DNA of 64,000 bases from JAPLJM01 sp963708515 (GCA_963708515.1 CAVPSX010000021.1:310001-374000); one strand, 5' to 3'. Shown: positions 1 to 8,521, counted from the first letter of the stretch. The notes: generated from the letters alone by a model not told the origin. Translations and numbers: made by a program.

Positions 1-231
1 ATCGAAGAGATCTACGAGCGCTACCGGACCTATAAACCGTCCGTGCCGGACATCCGGTTTCTTGTCTATTGGAATCCGGGTGAGGGTGTGGTATTCAGTA
101 TTTTCATGAGAAACGGCTATCCGGATGCGGCGTCTGCCGGACAGGCGACGGCCGCCCTGCCCGTCGCGCTGACCGCCGGGGCAAGAGTGCTGAAGGATCT
201 GGACAAGGAAACGGTATTTTACACGCGATGA
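1..231 (+). CDS. C-terminal fragment of an unidentified protein
   Basis: The frame is open from the first base of the window and stops at 229-231, so only the last 76 residues are visible and the start lies outside. The fragment has no motif I recognise. Its stop codon overlaps the start codon of the PilB-type ATPase (ATGA), so the two are almost certainly translationally coupled, and the missing protein probably belongs to the pilus or secretion assembly set. Function is not assigned. Confidence 0.7.
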   Translation: MEEIYERYRTYKPSVPDIRFLVYWNPGEGVVFSIFMRNGYPDAASAGQATAALPVALTAGARVLKDLDKETVFYTR

Positions 232-1931
232 AAGTAAAAAAGAAATTGGGTCAGATGCTGACAGAGGCCGGCCTGCTGACGGAAGAGCAGCTCAAGCAGG
301 CACTGCTCGACAAGGGAAGAACCGGCACGAAACTGGGGCAGTTCCTGATCCGCAAGGGCCTGGTGGGCGAACAGCAGCTGGTGGAAACGCTCAGCAAACA
401 GTTGAAAATCGAAAAATATCATCCCGGCAAGTATCCCCTTGACAGCAGCCTGACCCAGGTCATTCCGCTGGACTTCGCACAGAAATATCAGATTGCCCCG
501 GTAAGGAAAAAAGGGCGCCTGCTCACCATCTGCACGACGGACCCCCTGGATATCAATGCCCTGGACGCGATTGAAATGCTGACCAACAGCGAGGTGGAGC
601 CGTCCGTGTGCACGGAGCGCGAAGTCACCCAGTTGATCAGCAGTCTCTACGGGGTTCAGTCGGGCCTTGGCAGCTATGCTGGAAACGATGGAGATCGACG
701 TAACGCGGAGGCGGCAAAGGATGGCGAGCAGGAGGCGGACGTTCAGGTGGCATCCCTCCAGGATATGGCCGGAGAGGCGCCCGTGATCCGCCTGGTCAAC
801 ACGATTTTCGCCCAGGCGGTCCGGGAAGGGGGAAGCGATATCCACATCAGCCCGCAGCAGAACAGCGTGCAGATCCGGTTTCGTATTGACGGCAAACTCC
901 ACGAAGTGCCGGCGCCGCCCAAATCCATTTTCCTGCCCATCGTCGCCCGGATCAAAATTCTGGCCAACATGGACATCACCGTATCCAGGACGACGCAGGA
1001 CGGGCGGTTCACGCTGAAAATGGATCGGAAGGAAATCAACGTCCGCGTTTCCTCCATTCCCACGATCTACGGAGAAAACATGGTGCTGAGGCTGCTGGAC
1101 ACCGGCGGCGGCATCTATTCGCTGGACGGGCTGGGCATGGTCAAGTCGGATATTGAAAAGATCCAGAACATCATCAGCAAGCCCTACGGAATGATCCTGA
1201 GCACCGGCCCGACGGGCAGCGGCAAAAGTACAAGTATTTATGCCATACTGAACGAGCTCAACAAGCCGGACAGCAATATCATGACGCTCGAAGACCCAGT
1301 GGAATACCGGATTGACAACATCCGGCAGGTCCAGCTCAACCGCAAGGCGGGCATGACCTTCGCCAGCGGCCTGCGGTCGATTCTCCGGCAGGACCCGGAC
1401 ATCATCATGCTGGGCGAGATCCGCGACCCGGAAACGGCGGCCGTTGCCGTTCAGGCCGCGCAGACCGGGCATCGTTTGCTCAGCACCGTGCATACCAACG
1501 ACGCGGCGGGCGCGATCAGCCGCCTTCTCGATATGGAGATCGAACCCTTTCTGATTTCTTCGGTCCTGCTGGCCTCTTTTGCCCAGCGCCTGGTCCGGAC
1601 CATCTGCCCGTACTGCAGGGAGCGATACCAGCCGCCGAAAGCGGCGCTGGCCGCTGTCGGGCTCGACGGCGCCGAAGGCGCCAACTTCATGCGCGGGAAG
1701 GGCTGCAACCAGTGCCTGAATACGGGATACAAGGGCCGGAGCGGCATTTTTGAAGTTTTAATCAACGACGAGTCGATTCAGCGCATGATCCTGGACAAAC
1801 GATCGGCCCAGGAGATCGCCGCCGAAGCGAGAATGAACGGCAAGTTGCGCACCCTGAAGGAAGACGCCGCCGCCAAGGTCCTGCTGGGGATCACGACCCT
1901 CGAAGAAGCCGCCACCGCCGTCATGATGTGA
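228..1931 (+). CDS. pilB: Type IV pilus / type II secretion assembly ATPase (PilB/GspE family)
   Basis: This hexameric cytoplasmic ATPase powers pilin or pseudopilin assembly. The 567 residues have the usual order. An N-terminal MshE/GspE-N type domain (about 1-150) leads into the secretion ATPase core. Walker A GPTGSGKST is at 327-335, followed by an Asp box around LEDPVEYR, the Walker B-like DIIMLGEIRD at 391-400, and the His box with STVHTND. A zinc-binding pair, CPYC (460-463) and CNQC (493-496), is typical of PilB and GspE. The length is normal and the gene looks intact. ATG at 228 overlaps the previous stop. The pilC-type gene follows 7 bp downstream. PilB is preferred over GspE because pilins and a sigma-54 activator are adjacent, but the sequence alone does not settle it. 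Confidence 0.95.
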   Translation: MKVKKKLGQMLTEAGLLTEEQLKQALLDKGRTGTKLGQFLIRKGLVGEQQLVETLSKQLKIEKYHPGKYPLDSSLTQVIPLDFAQKYQIAPVRKKGRLLTICTTDPLDINALDAIEMLTNSEVEPSVCTEREVTQLISSLYGVQSGLGSYAGNDGDRRNAEAAKDGEQEADVQVASLQDMAGEAPVIRLVNTIFAQAVREGGSDIHISPQQNSVQIRFRIDGKLHEVPAPPKSIFLPIVARIKILANMDITVSRTTQDGRFTLKMDRKEINVRVSSIPTIYGENMVLRLLDTGGGIYSLDGLGMVKSDIEKIQNIISKPYGMILSTGPTGSGKSTSIYAILNELNKPDSNIMTLEDPVEYRIDNIRQVQLNRKAGMTFASGLRSILRQDPDIIMLGEIRDPETAAVAVQAAQTGHRLLSTVHTNDAAGAISRLLDMEIEPFLISSVLLASFAQRLVRTICPYCRERYQPPKAALAAVGLDGAEGANFMRGKGCNQCLNTGYKGRSGIFEVLINDESIQRMILDKRSAQEIAAEARMNGKLRTLKEDAAAKVLLGITTLEEAATAVMM

Positions 1932-1938
1932 GATTGCC

Positions 1939-3159
1939 ATGCCCAGTTTCTCCTACAAGGCCTTCAATGCAAGCGGCGGCGCCGTCTCCGGCGTCATCGA
2001 GGCCGATTCCGCTGACATGGCGGCAGATCTTCTGTTTTCGAAAGGATATGTTCCTTCGCAAGTCACGGCGCAAAAGGCCGCCTCCGAATCGGGATGGGGG
2101 GCCAGGCTGCGCAAAATGACGAGCCGGGTGCCGTCGAAGGACCTCATTCTTTTCACCAAGCAGTTCCGGTCCATGCTTCACGCCGGGGTTCCCCTGATGC
2201 GCATTTTCCAGGTCCTGGAGGCCCAGACGCCGAATACCGTTTTGAAAAAGGCCGTCGCCGATATTTCGAGGAGCATCCGGGAGGGATCGACTCTCAGCCT
2301 GGCGATGGAGAGAAACAGCCATATCTTTTCACCGCTCTATTCCAACCTGGTCAAGGCCGGCGAGGTGAGCGGCAGCCTCCCGGAAGTCCTGGCCAGGCTG
2401 GTTTACATCATCGAGCATGAGGCCAAGATCAAAGCGGACATCAAGTCCGCCCTGCAGTATCCGTTCATGGTCACCATCGCCCTGGGCATCGCCTTTTTTG
2501 TTCTTTTGACCTTTGTCATCCCCCAGTTTGTTACCATGTTCAGCCGGGCGGGGCTGACGCTGCCGCTGCCCACGAAGATCGCCATGGAGATGTATAAATT
2601 TATCTCCGTTTACTGGTATCTGGGGCTCGGCGGGCTGATCCTGATTATCGCGGGGCTGCGTTATTTTCTCAAGACGGAGCAGGGGCAGTATTTAAAGGAC
2701 ACCCTGCTCCTGCGGCTTCCGATTGCCGGCCCCCTGTTCGTCAAGGCCATCATGTCCCGCTTTGCCAGCATATTCGCAATTTTGCAGTCCAGCGGTGTGC
2801 CCATCATGGTATCCATGAAGGTGCTCTCCGGCGCCATCGGCAACAAGGCCATCTCCGTCGAGTTTGATCAGGTGCGCGAACAGATGCAGGAGGGAAAGGG
2901 GATTGCCGTACCCCTCAGCCGGGCAAAATATTTCACCCCGATGGTCATCGATATGATCGCAATCGGGGAAGAATCGGGAACAATCGAGGAGATGCTCAAT
3001 CAGGTCTCCGTCCATTACGACGATGAGGTGGCCTATGCCGTCAAGGGAATGTCCGACGCCCTCGGCCCGATTCTCATCGTGGGGCTGGCCGCCGTCGTCG
3101 GTTTTTTCGCCCTGGCGATTTTCCTGCCCATGTGGGACATGACCAAAATGGCAAGGTAA
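1939..3159 (+). CDS. pilC: Inner-membrane platform protein of pilus/type II secretion (PilC/GspF family)
   Basis: This polytopic membrane protein is the platform on which the assembly ATPase acts. The 406 residues match the family length. There are two repeated GspF domains (about 70-195 and 270-400), each followed by hydrophobic segments, for example near 172-192, 220-245 and the C-terminal segment around 370-395. The N-terminus (MPSFSYKAFNASGGAVSGVI) is the classic family opening. It lies 7 bp after pilB in the same direction, so one transcription unit is likely. No defect was seen. Confidence 0.95.
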   Translation: MPSFSYKAFNASGGAVSGVIEADSADMAADLLFSKGYVPSQVTAQKAASESGWGARLRKMTSRVPSKDLILFTKQFRSMLHAGVPLMRIFQVLEAQTPNTVLKKAVADISRSIREGSTLSLAMERNSHIFSPLYSNLVKAGEVSGSLPEVLARLVYIIEHEAKIKADIKSALQYPFMVTIALGIAFFVLLTFVIPQFVTMFSRAGLTLPLPTKIAMEMYKFISVYWYLGLGGLILIIAGLRYFLKTEQGQYLKDTLLLRLPIAGPLFVKAIMSRFASIFAILQSSGVPIMVSMKVLSGAIGNKAISVEFDQVREQMQEGKGIAVPLSRAKYFTPMVIDMIAIGEESGTIEEMLNQVSVHYDDEVAYAVKGMSDALGPILIVGLAAVVGFFALAIFLPMWDMTKMAR

Positions 3160-3163
3160 GACT

Positions 3164-4509
3164 CATGACTAAAAAGAGAAAACAGTTCCAGATCAGCCTC
3201 TACTATCCTCGTTCCTTTCATTTCCAGCGGCATCGCTTTGCTCTGGGTGCTGCTGACGGAGCGGGTGGTCCAATCGTATAGGGACCAGCAGACGTCGGCA
3301 TGGTCGTTCTTCGCCTGGAACATGGCGGTGTTTGTCAGCACCTACATCTTGAGCCTGCTCATCACCTGGCTGATCCTGGAACCGGTCAGCAAGTTTATCA
3401 AGAAGGCGGAAAGCCTGCCCGTTTATCCGCGGCCGCCTGAGGATAAAGAAGAATCGCAAGCCACGGACAACATTGCCCATTATTCCAAGGTCTTTGACCA
3501 GATCACCTCCATTCTGAGCAAAGTGGAAGCGAAGGAGCTCTTTCCCGGCATGATCGGCCAGAGTGCGCTCATCCGCGGGATCTTCACCCAGATCCTGAAA
3601 GTGGCCCGGACGGATTCCACGGTGCTCATCTCCGGCGAGAGCGGGACAGGGAAGGAACTGGTGGCGTCGAGCCTCTACGAGCACAGTTTCCGCCGGGGCA
3701 AGCCGTTCATCAAACTCAACTGTGTCGCCATTCCGGAGGGCCTGCTGGAGAGTGAACTCTTCGGTCATGAAAAAGGGGCTTTCACCGGGGCAGACCGTCC
3801 AGAAAATAGGCAAGTTCGAGCTGGCCAACGGGGGTACGATCTTTCTGGACGAGATCGGCGACATGCCGCTGGCCACCCAGGCCAAGCTCCTGCGCGTCCT
3901 TCAGGAAAAGGAGTTCGAGCGGGTAGGCGGCAATCAGACCATCCGCGTTGATGTGCGTTTCATCGCCGCCACCAACAAAAACCTGATGGAAATGGTCAGG
4001 CAGGGGACCTTCCGGGAGGACCTCTATTACCGCCTGAATGTTTTTTCAGTTCAGCTCCCCCCACTGAGGGAACGCAAAGAGGACATCCCTCTTTTATCCG
4101 CACACTTCCTCGGAGCGGATGGAAAATCCCGTTAAACTGTCCAGCGGAGAGCCTCCAGGTCCTGACGGCCTACTCCTGGCCGGGAAATGTAAGGGAATTG
4201 CAGAACATGCTGGAGCGGGCCGCCGTCCTGACCGATTCGGGCATCATCGAACCCCCGCATCTTGCCGTGCAGATCAACGGCGCCGTGCCGGCCCAAGTGT
4301 ACCAAATTCCGGACTCGACTCAAACGAAATCCATCGATGAACGCATCGACGAGGTTGAGAAGGGGATTATCATCGAAGCGCTGAGCCGTTCGGGCGGTGT
4401 CCAGGTCAAGGCGGCGGAAATTCTCGGCATCAACCAGCGCAGTTTATGGCACCGTATCAAGAAACTCGGCATTGATGTGGACTCCCTGAAAAACCAACAA
4501 AAAATGTAG
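3164..4509 (+). pseudogene. Membrane-anchored sigma-54 activator (bEBP), broken by frameshifts
   Basis: In three successive frames the region encodes an NtrC-type enhancer-binding protein. The order is an N-terminus with two predicted membrane segments (ILVPFISSGIALLWVLL and a second around AVFVSTYILSLLITWLIL), then an AAA+ domain with Walker A GESGTGKE, the sigma-54 contact motif GAFTGA and Walker B GGTIFLDEIGD, then NVRELQ and a Fis-type helix-turn-helix at the end (KAAEILGINQRSLWHRIKKL). Frame changes are needed near 3197, near 3792 and near 4110-4130. The linker just before the last one also looks shortened. It starts 5 bp after pilC and precedes the pilin promoter, so it is the probable pilin regulator. 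A membrane-tethered activator without a receiver domain suggests direct sensing of the envelope or pilin. The breaks may be decay or sequencing indels. Confidence 0.8.
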
Positions 4510-4632
4510 ATACTGCATCAAATCCTGAAATATTCACAAAATCATTTCAATTCAATCACTTGCAAATCCGTCAGGGGAAATTAATTAATTCATAGATGCT
4601 TTCCAATAAATAATGAATAAATACATGTACTT

Positions 4633-4678
4633 GCAAATATTAGGTCCTGCTACATGGCTGATTTTTTCGGATATTTGC
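4633..4678. promoter_or_regulatory. Candidate upstream activator site (inverted repeat)
   Basis: GCAAATAT at 4633-4640 is mirrored by ATATTTGC at 4671-4678, inside an AT-rich leader just upstream of the -24/-12 promoter. Spacing and position suit binding of the sigma-54 activator encoded immediately upstream, or a bent-DNA protein such as IHF. This is inference from symmetry and position only. Confidence 0.4.
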
Positions 4679-4686
4679 GGCAGGGC

Positions 4687-4702
4687 TGGCACGGCCGATG
4701 CA
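4687..4702 (+). promoter_or_regulatory. Sigma-54 (-24/-12) promoter of the pilin gene
   Basis: TGGCACG-GCCG-ATGCA matches the consensus TGGCACG-N4-TTGCA with one mismatch and correct spacing. It lies about 87 bp upstream of the pilin ATG at 4789. An enhancer-binding protein gene sits directly before it, the usual arrangement for pilA control. The ATG at 4698 is inside this promoter and cannot be the pilin start. Confidence 0.7.
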
Positions 4703-4788
4703 TAGAATAAGGGCAAACAGAACGCAAAAAATAAAGATATATCAGAAAAAATATCCCGGAAGGGTCATCAGAAGAGGAGGACAGGAAA

Positions 4789-5216
4789 ATGAAAAAATCC
4801 TGTTAAGAAATAATCAGAAAGGGTTCACGCTCATCGAGATCATCGCCGTTCTCGTCATCCTGGGGATCCTGGCGGCGGTTGCCATTCCAAAGTACATTGA
4901 GATGCGGGATGAGGCAGTCATTAAAACCGTCAAAACAGCACAGGCGGAATTGAATGTTCGGGAAAGGCTCTGGCTGGCCAAGTGGAAATTGTTGGAAAAA
5001 AGCGGTAAATATGAGGGTGCTCATGGTAAAGTAATCGATAACACCATCACAACCCCAATACCTTGGTTGATTATATTTTGGGGCCTGATTGGAATGGTGG
5101 CGCTGCGATAGCAAAGCGGCACTGGTTTTACCCATTCGGGTAAGACTGTAACATGTACGAAGACGGGCCAGGTGGATGATAATACCCCTGCAACCTGGGT
5201 TTGTGTAATGAGTTAG
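4789..5216 (+). pseudogene. Type IV major pilin-like prepilin with several indels
   Basis: A strong Shine-Dalgarno (AGAGGAGG) lies before ATG 4789, but that frame stops after five codons at a run of six A. With one more A it reads MKKILLRNNQKG and then the prepilin cleavage site and hydrophobic helix GFTLIEIIAVLVILGILAAV. The body then moves frame near 5055 (a C run) to read VDYILGPDWNGGAA, and back near 5112 to end KTVTCTKTGQ...ATWVCVMS, with two Cys that could form the pilin disulphide loop. The repaired protein would be about 145 residues, a normal short pilin. Two of the breaks lie at homopolymers, so sequencing error is a real alternative to decay. A terminator follows. Confidence 0.75.
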
Positions 5217-5249
5217 AGTGTAATCAGAAATATATTTTAGATTCAGACC

Positions 5250-5278
5250 GGGGGAATCGTACATGATTCCCCCTTTTT
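5250..5278 (+). terminator. Intrinsic terminator after the pilin gene
   Basis: A perfect 9-bp stem (GGGGGAATC / GATTCCCCC) with a 6-nt loop is followed by five T. It ends the pilin transcript 34 bp after the last stop codon and just before the accessory island. Confidence 0.85.
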
Positions 5279-5289
5279 AATAACTAATA

Positions 5290-5312
5290 ATAGGGACAGA
5301 AACCTATTTTTT
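5290..5312. repeat. GGGACAG-type REP element, copy 1 (left of RAYT)
   Basis: The core AGGGACAGAAACCTATTTT is repeated in this orientation at 8521 and 11810 and in inverted orientation at 6139, with shorter relatives elsewhere. Together with the inverted copy at 6139-6161 it brackets the RAYT transposase gene. It starts directly after the pilin terminator and marks the left edge of the accessory segment. Confidence 0.8.
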
Positions 5313-5357
5313 ATTGACATGCGAGCCTTCACCGGTTCATAGATTTTCCACGCGGTA

Positions 5358-5477
5358 ATTGCAAAAGTCGTCACACCGGTGAAAACCGGTGTCCAGTGTT
5401 TTTGTAACGCATTGAAATTTCTGGATTCCGGCTTCCGCCGGAATGACATACCGTGCATTTATGCGGCTTTTGCAATT
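5358..5477. repeat. Composite palindromic (BIME-like) element in front of RAYT
   Basis: Outer arms AATTGCAAAAG (5358-5368) and CTTTTGCAATT (5467-5477) enclose two hairpins, one around CACCGGTGAAAACCGGTG and one around GGATTCCGGCTTCCGCC. The second resembles the CATTCCCG...GGGAATGAC hairpin at 9747-9824. This looks like a paired REP element and ends 8 bp before the transposase ATG. Confidence 0.6.
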
Positions 5478-5484
5478 GCCTCCC

Positions 5485-6147
5485 ATGCCTAGAATATCCC
5501 GTGCCATAGCCATCGGATACCCACACCACGTCACACAACGGGGGAATTACCGGCAAACGGTCTTCGCAGGAACGGCTGATTACGCTCAGTACCTGGATTT
5601 TCTCGCCCAATATGCCCCCCAATGCGATCTGGACATCTGGGCATATTGCCTCATGCCGAACCATGTCCACATGGTGTGCGTTCCCAAGCAGCCGGATTCG
5701 CTCTCCCGAACTTTGCACACCGTCCACATGAAATATGCCCGGTACTTCAACAACAAGAGGAGCGCCGTCGGCCATCTCTGGCAGGGACGCTTCTTTTCCT
5801 GCGCTTTGGATGAGCGCCATGTGTATGCGGCAGTTCGGTATGTGGAACGAAACCCGATTCGCGGCGGCCTCGTTTCTTCGCCGGATGATTACCCCTGGTC
5901 GAGCGCGAAGGCCCATATCGCGGGCGAGAAGAATCCTGTCCTGTCGGGTAGCTGTTTTCTTATGGAAACCGTGACGGACTGGCGGCAATATCTGGGGATG
6001 GGGCCTGATTCGGCGGAGGAAACCACTGTCATCAAAGCGACGCTAACCGGCCGCCCTTGCGGCGGTGAGGATTTCATCAAGGGCGTGGAAGAACGCCTTG
6101 GTCGCAAATTGACACCCCAGCCGCGGGGCCGCCCCCGGAAAAAATAG
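5485..6147 (+). CDS. REP-associated tyrosine transposase (RAYT, IS200/IS605-like Y1)
   Basis: RAYTs are single-strand HUH nucleases that cut at REP palindromes. The 220-residue protein has the HUH pair H60 and H62 in MPNHVHMV and the catalytic Tyr of YVERNP (Y119). Its basic tail RGRPRKK is typical of the family. The ATG at 5485 gives the conserved opening MPRISRAI; an upstream in-frame ATG would run into the palindromic element. The stop codon lies inside an inverted REP copy (6139-6161). The gene is intact, with no terminal repeats of a classical IS, so it is probably a domesticated or low-mobility RAYT. The unit lies inside a Fic gene on the other strand. Confidence 0.9.
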   Translation: MPRISRAIAIGYPHHVTQRGNYRQTVFAGTADYAQYLDFLAQYAPQCDLDIWAYCLMPNHVHMVCVPKQPDSLSRTLHTVHMKYARYFNNKRSAVGHLWQGRFFSCALDERHVYAAVRYVERNPIRGGLVSSPDDYPWSSAKAHIAGEKNPVLSGSCFLMETVTDWRQYLGMGPDSAEETTVIKATLTGRPCGGEDFIKGVEERLGRKLTPQPRGRPRKK

Positions 6148-6161
6148 GTTTCTGTCCCTAT
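6139..6161. repeat. GGGACAG-type REP element, inverted copy (right of RAYT)
   Basis: The exact reverse complement of the copy at 5290-5312. It contains the last codons and stop of the RAYT gene and forms the junction with the truncated Fic gene. Confidence 0.85.
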
Positions 6162-6806
6162 ATTCTTTCCATCGTCAAATGGATGAATTGCAACGAACCG
6201 GAAATGGGCGATTGCTGCTCTGATGATTCCCTCAATCGTCCCCTGACTTTCGTTCCACCAGAAGAAAAAGCGGTTCATCTCATCATCGAGGCTTGCTGCC
6301 GGCGGGGCCTCATAGTGTATTCTTTCTTTTCCGACGGGTCCGGAAACAACCCGCATCGGTTCCGGACTTTTTCGCCATGCTCCGACCTGAATCTTATGAA
6401 ACCCCGAATAACCTGTCGGAAACAGAGCGGCATGCCAGCCACAGAGGCGTTCGGGCGTCAGAGGCGCCGAATGGTTCCGGGTAGCGTCCAGAAGCACGGC
6501 CATCAAATTGTCGATGCGCTGGTCAACAGGGAGGCCTGCTGCAGAGAGACCCAGTTTCCGGGCTACGGATGAACGCACCGAGCGGACATCGAGCTGTTCG
6601 CCTTCAATGGCGGAGGTCTGCAATATCTCTTCCGTGAAAAATTCAGCTTGAGCCTGATTTTCCAGATCAAACCCGAGTGCGGCAACGGCGCCGAGAAGCC
6701 CGCCCTGTAACTGCCGGCATTCCCCGAGGAGACACAGGAACTTCTCTGCATCCCATGTCAATTGCGGCCAATTCTGTCGTTGCCAGATGTATTGAATGGA
6801 TTTCAT
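6162..6806 (-). pseudogene. Fic-domain protein truncated by the RAYT/REP unit
   Basis: The reverse strand encodes the N-terminal two thirds of a Fic AMP-transferase-like protein. It has an N-terminal Fic_N-like region, an inhibitory-helix motif TSAIEG near residue 65, and the start of the active-site loop at IHPFDDG. In the family this continues GNGRxxR, with the catalytic His and the phosphate-binding residues. Here the sequence changes to RAYT/REP-encoded residues right after DDG, so the loop and the C-terminal helices are missing and no remainder is present to the left of the RAYT. ATG 6806 has a GAGGTG ribosome site. An inactive remnant is most likely. Confidence 0.8.
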
Positions 6807-6827
6807 GTCATAATCACCTCAATAAAT

Positions 6828-6854
6828 GATGTGATTATTGACCGCTATCACATC
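6828..6854. promoter_or_regulatory. Candidate operator upstream of the Fic remnant
   Basis: GATGTGAT at 6828-6835 and ATCACATC at 6847-6854 form an 8-bp inverted repeat with an 11-nt spacer, 22 bp upstream of the Fic start on the minus strand. It is probably the binding site of a former autoregulator; the protein that binds it is unknown. Confidence 0.4.
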
Positions 6855-7104
6855 ATGTCGGAATAAAGCAATGAAAGAAGAGGGACAGAAACCTAAGTGC
6901 CTTCTCCACGTCTTCCGTCGAGTGATAGCGGGCGTTCTTATCGTTCAGCCGGTCAAGGGCAAGATAGGCGTCCTCATATTCTCCCAGGTAGCGGGTCAGG
7001 ATTTCCTTGACATAGAAGCTTTTTGGCCTTTGCGTTTTTTCCGCCAGGGCGTCAAGCCGGGTAGCCATATCGTCCGGCAGCCTGATATTTAAAACTTTTG
7101 CCAT
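6853..7104 (-). CDS. Ribbon-helix-helix antitoxin-like protein, C-terminus replaced
   Basis: MAKVLNIRLPDDMATRLDALAEKTQRPKSFYVKEIL is a typical RHH (CopG/RelB-like) DNA-binding domain. The following acidic stretch EYEDAYLALDRLND resembles RelB/ParD neutralisation regions. After EDVEKAL the frame runs through a REP element and ends in hydrophobic residues (RFLSLFFHCFIPT), so the native C-terminus is lost. ATG 7104 is chosen because GAGG lies 7 nt upstream; an in-frame ATG five codons earlier lacks one. No toxin gene follows. A palindrome in front may be its operator. The DNA-binding half could still function. Confidence 0.65.
   Translation of the reverse strand: MAKVLNIRLPDDMATRLDALAEKTQRPKSFYVKEILTRYLGEYEDAYLALDRLNDKNARYHSTEDVEKALRFLSLFFHCFIPT
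6881..6896. repeat. Short GGGACAG-type REP copy at the end of the RHH gene
   Basis: AGGGACAGAAACCTAA matches the first part of the REP core. It lies exactly where the neighbouring RHH antitoxin reading frame stops resembling its family, so it appears to have replaced the gene's 3' end. Confidence 0.6.
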
Positions 7105-7127
7105 GTTTGACCTCGCCATGTATTTAG

Positions 7128-7145
7128 TGTGTTACACATAACACA
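7128..7145. promoter_or_regulatory. Palindromic operator in front of the RHH gene
   Basis: TGTGTTA-CACA-TAACACA is a perfect 7-bp inverted repeat 23 bp upstream of the antitoxin ATG. RHH antitoxins usually repress their own promoter at such sites; the assignment is by position. Confidence 0.55.
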
Positions 7146-7351
7146 TGACATCCGTTGAGTCAATGACATTTTCGGGGATACACCGGATGCCTGTCAATCA
7201 TCAGGATGGGGGACTATGGTTCATGTATTCAGAGCAAGGCAGATGAAAAATGGGGGAATTGTTACCATGTTGCGCCTCATAAATAATCATTTTCCATGTA
7301 ATATGAATTTTCAACTTGCATTTTGCATGAAATTGTTCTAAGCAGTTATCC

Positions 7352-8521
7352 ATGATCGATCGCACGATAGAGCCCGTTTTTAAAAATCTTGTTACGAAGT
7401 ACCCGGTGGTAACCATCACGGGACCGCGTCAGAGCGGTAAAACCACGCTTTGCCGTAAGGTCTTTCCGGAACTGCCCTATGAAAATCTGGAAATTCCGGA
7501 CGTTCGGCAATATGCACTGGATGATCCGCGGGGCTTTCTGAACCGTTATTCCAATGGCGTTATTCTGGATGAGATTCAACGGGCGCCGCATCTGTTATCT
7601 TATATACAGGGGATCGTTGATGAGAAGCAAATCACGGGCCAGTTTATCCTGACGGGAAGCCAGCAATTCGAAGTCTTGAACAAGGTCAGCCAATCTCTGG
7701 CAGGGAGAACAGCGCTGCTCAAGCTCCTGCCGTTCAGTCTGGCCGAAATTCAGGTGGAAAACACGCCGGCGTCCGTTGACCGCCTGATCCTGAGCGGTTT
7801 TTATCCACGCATCCATGATCAGCATTTGAACCCTACACAGGCGCTGGGAGACTATATGGCCACTTATGTGGAACGGGACGTCAGGCAGCTTGCCGCGATC
7901 AAGGATCTGAGCCTTTTTGAAAAGTTCGTGAAGCTCTGTGCCGGGAGGGTGGGACAGATCCTGAATCTCCAGAGCCTTGCCAATGATGTCGGCGTTTCGC
8001 ACACCACGGCGCGCTCATGGATTTCCATCCTGGAAGCCGGCTTTATCATTTTTCTGCTTCCGCCCTGGTTCGGAAATATTTCAAAACGATTGATCAAATC
8101 GCCAAAACTCTATTTCTGCGATGTGGGTCTGGCCAGCTATCTGCTGGGCCAGGAAAATGAGCTTCATGTCAGCCGGGATCCTCTCCGGGGTCACCTGTTT
8201 GAAAATATCGCCGTGATCGAAGCGATGAAATATCGTTTCAACAGGGGGCTGCGAAGCAATCTGTCCTTTTACAGAGACAGCGGGGGAAATGAAGTGGATC
8301 TGATTATGGAGATTGGGCCGGATATTTTTCCCGTGGAAATAAAGGCCGCAGAGACGGTCACGCCCGGCAGCCTTAAAGGTTTAAAGAAATTCGCCGGGGA
8401 GATGCCTGAATTGCGCTGGGGCTCAGGATTGCTCTATGGGGGCGGTGACGTGCAGGTTCGTTCGGATGTCAGGATCTATCCATTGACAAAAATCCACGAG
8501 ATGCTGGCCGCCCTCGTTTAA
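7352..8521 (+). CDS. AAA ATPase with DUF4143 domain
   Basis: The 389-residue protein has Walker A GPRQSGKTT at 24-32 and a Walker B-like VILDEIQ near 70. A sensor-like LTGSQQF follows, then a winged-helix stretch around 215-240, and the DUF4143 nuclease-like C-terminus with GNEVDLIM and VEIKAA, which resembles a PD-(D/E)XK core. This family is common in mobile and accessory regions and has no settled role; defence or transposon-linked functions have been suggested. It sits between REP copies in the island that splits the pilus cluster. The ATG has only a weak ribosome site. The gene is intact. Confidence 0.9.
   Translation: MIDRTIEPVFKNLVTKYPVVTITGPRQSGKTTLCRKVFPELPYENLEIPDVRQYALDDPRGFLNRYSNGVILDEIQRAPHLLSYIQGIVDEKQITGQFILTGSQQFEVLNKVSQSLAGRTALLKLLPFSLAEIQVENTPASVDRLILSGFYPRIHDQHLNPTQALGDYMATYVERDVRQLAAIKDLSLFEKFVKLCAGRVGQILNLQSLANDVGVSHTTARSWISILEAGFIIFLLPPWFGNISKRLIKSPKLYFCDVGLASYLLGQENELHVSRDPLRGHLFENIAVIEAMKYRFNRGLRSNLSFYRDSGGNEVDLIMEIGPDIFPVEIKAAETVTPGSLKGLKKFAGEMPELRWGSGLLYGGGDVQVRSDVRIYPLTKIHEMLAALV

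Noticed and set aside
219..1493. Open frame of 424 codons antisense to pilB
   Set aside because: Shadow of a well-supported gene, no motif.
4698..4788. Pilin start at ATG 4698
   Set aside because: It lies inside the -24/-12 promoter; the ribosome site points to ATG 4789.
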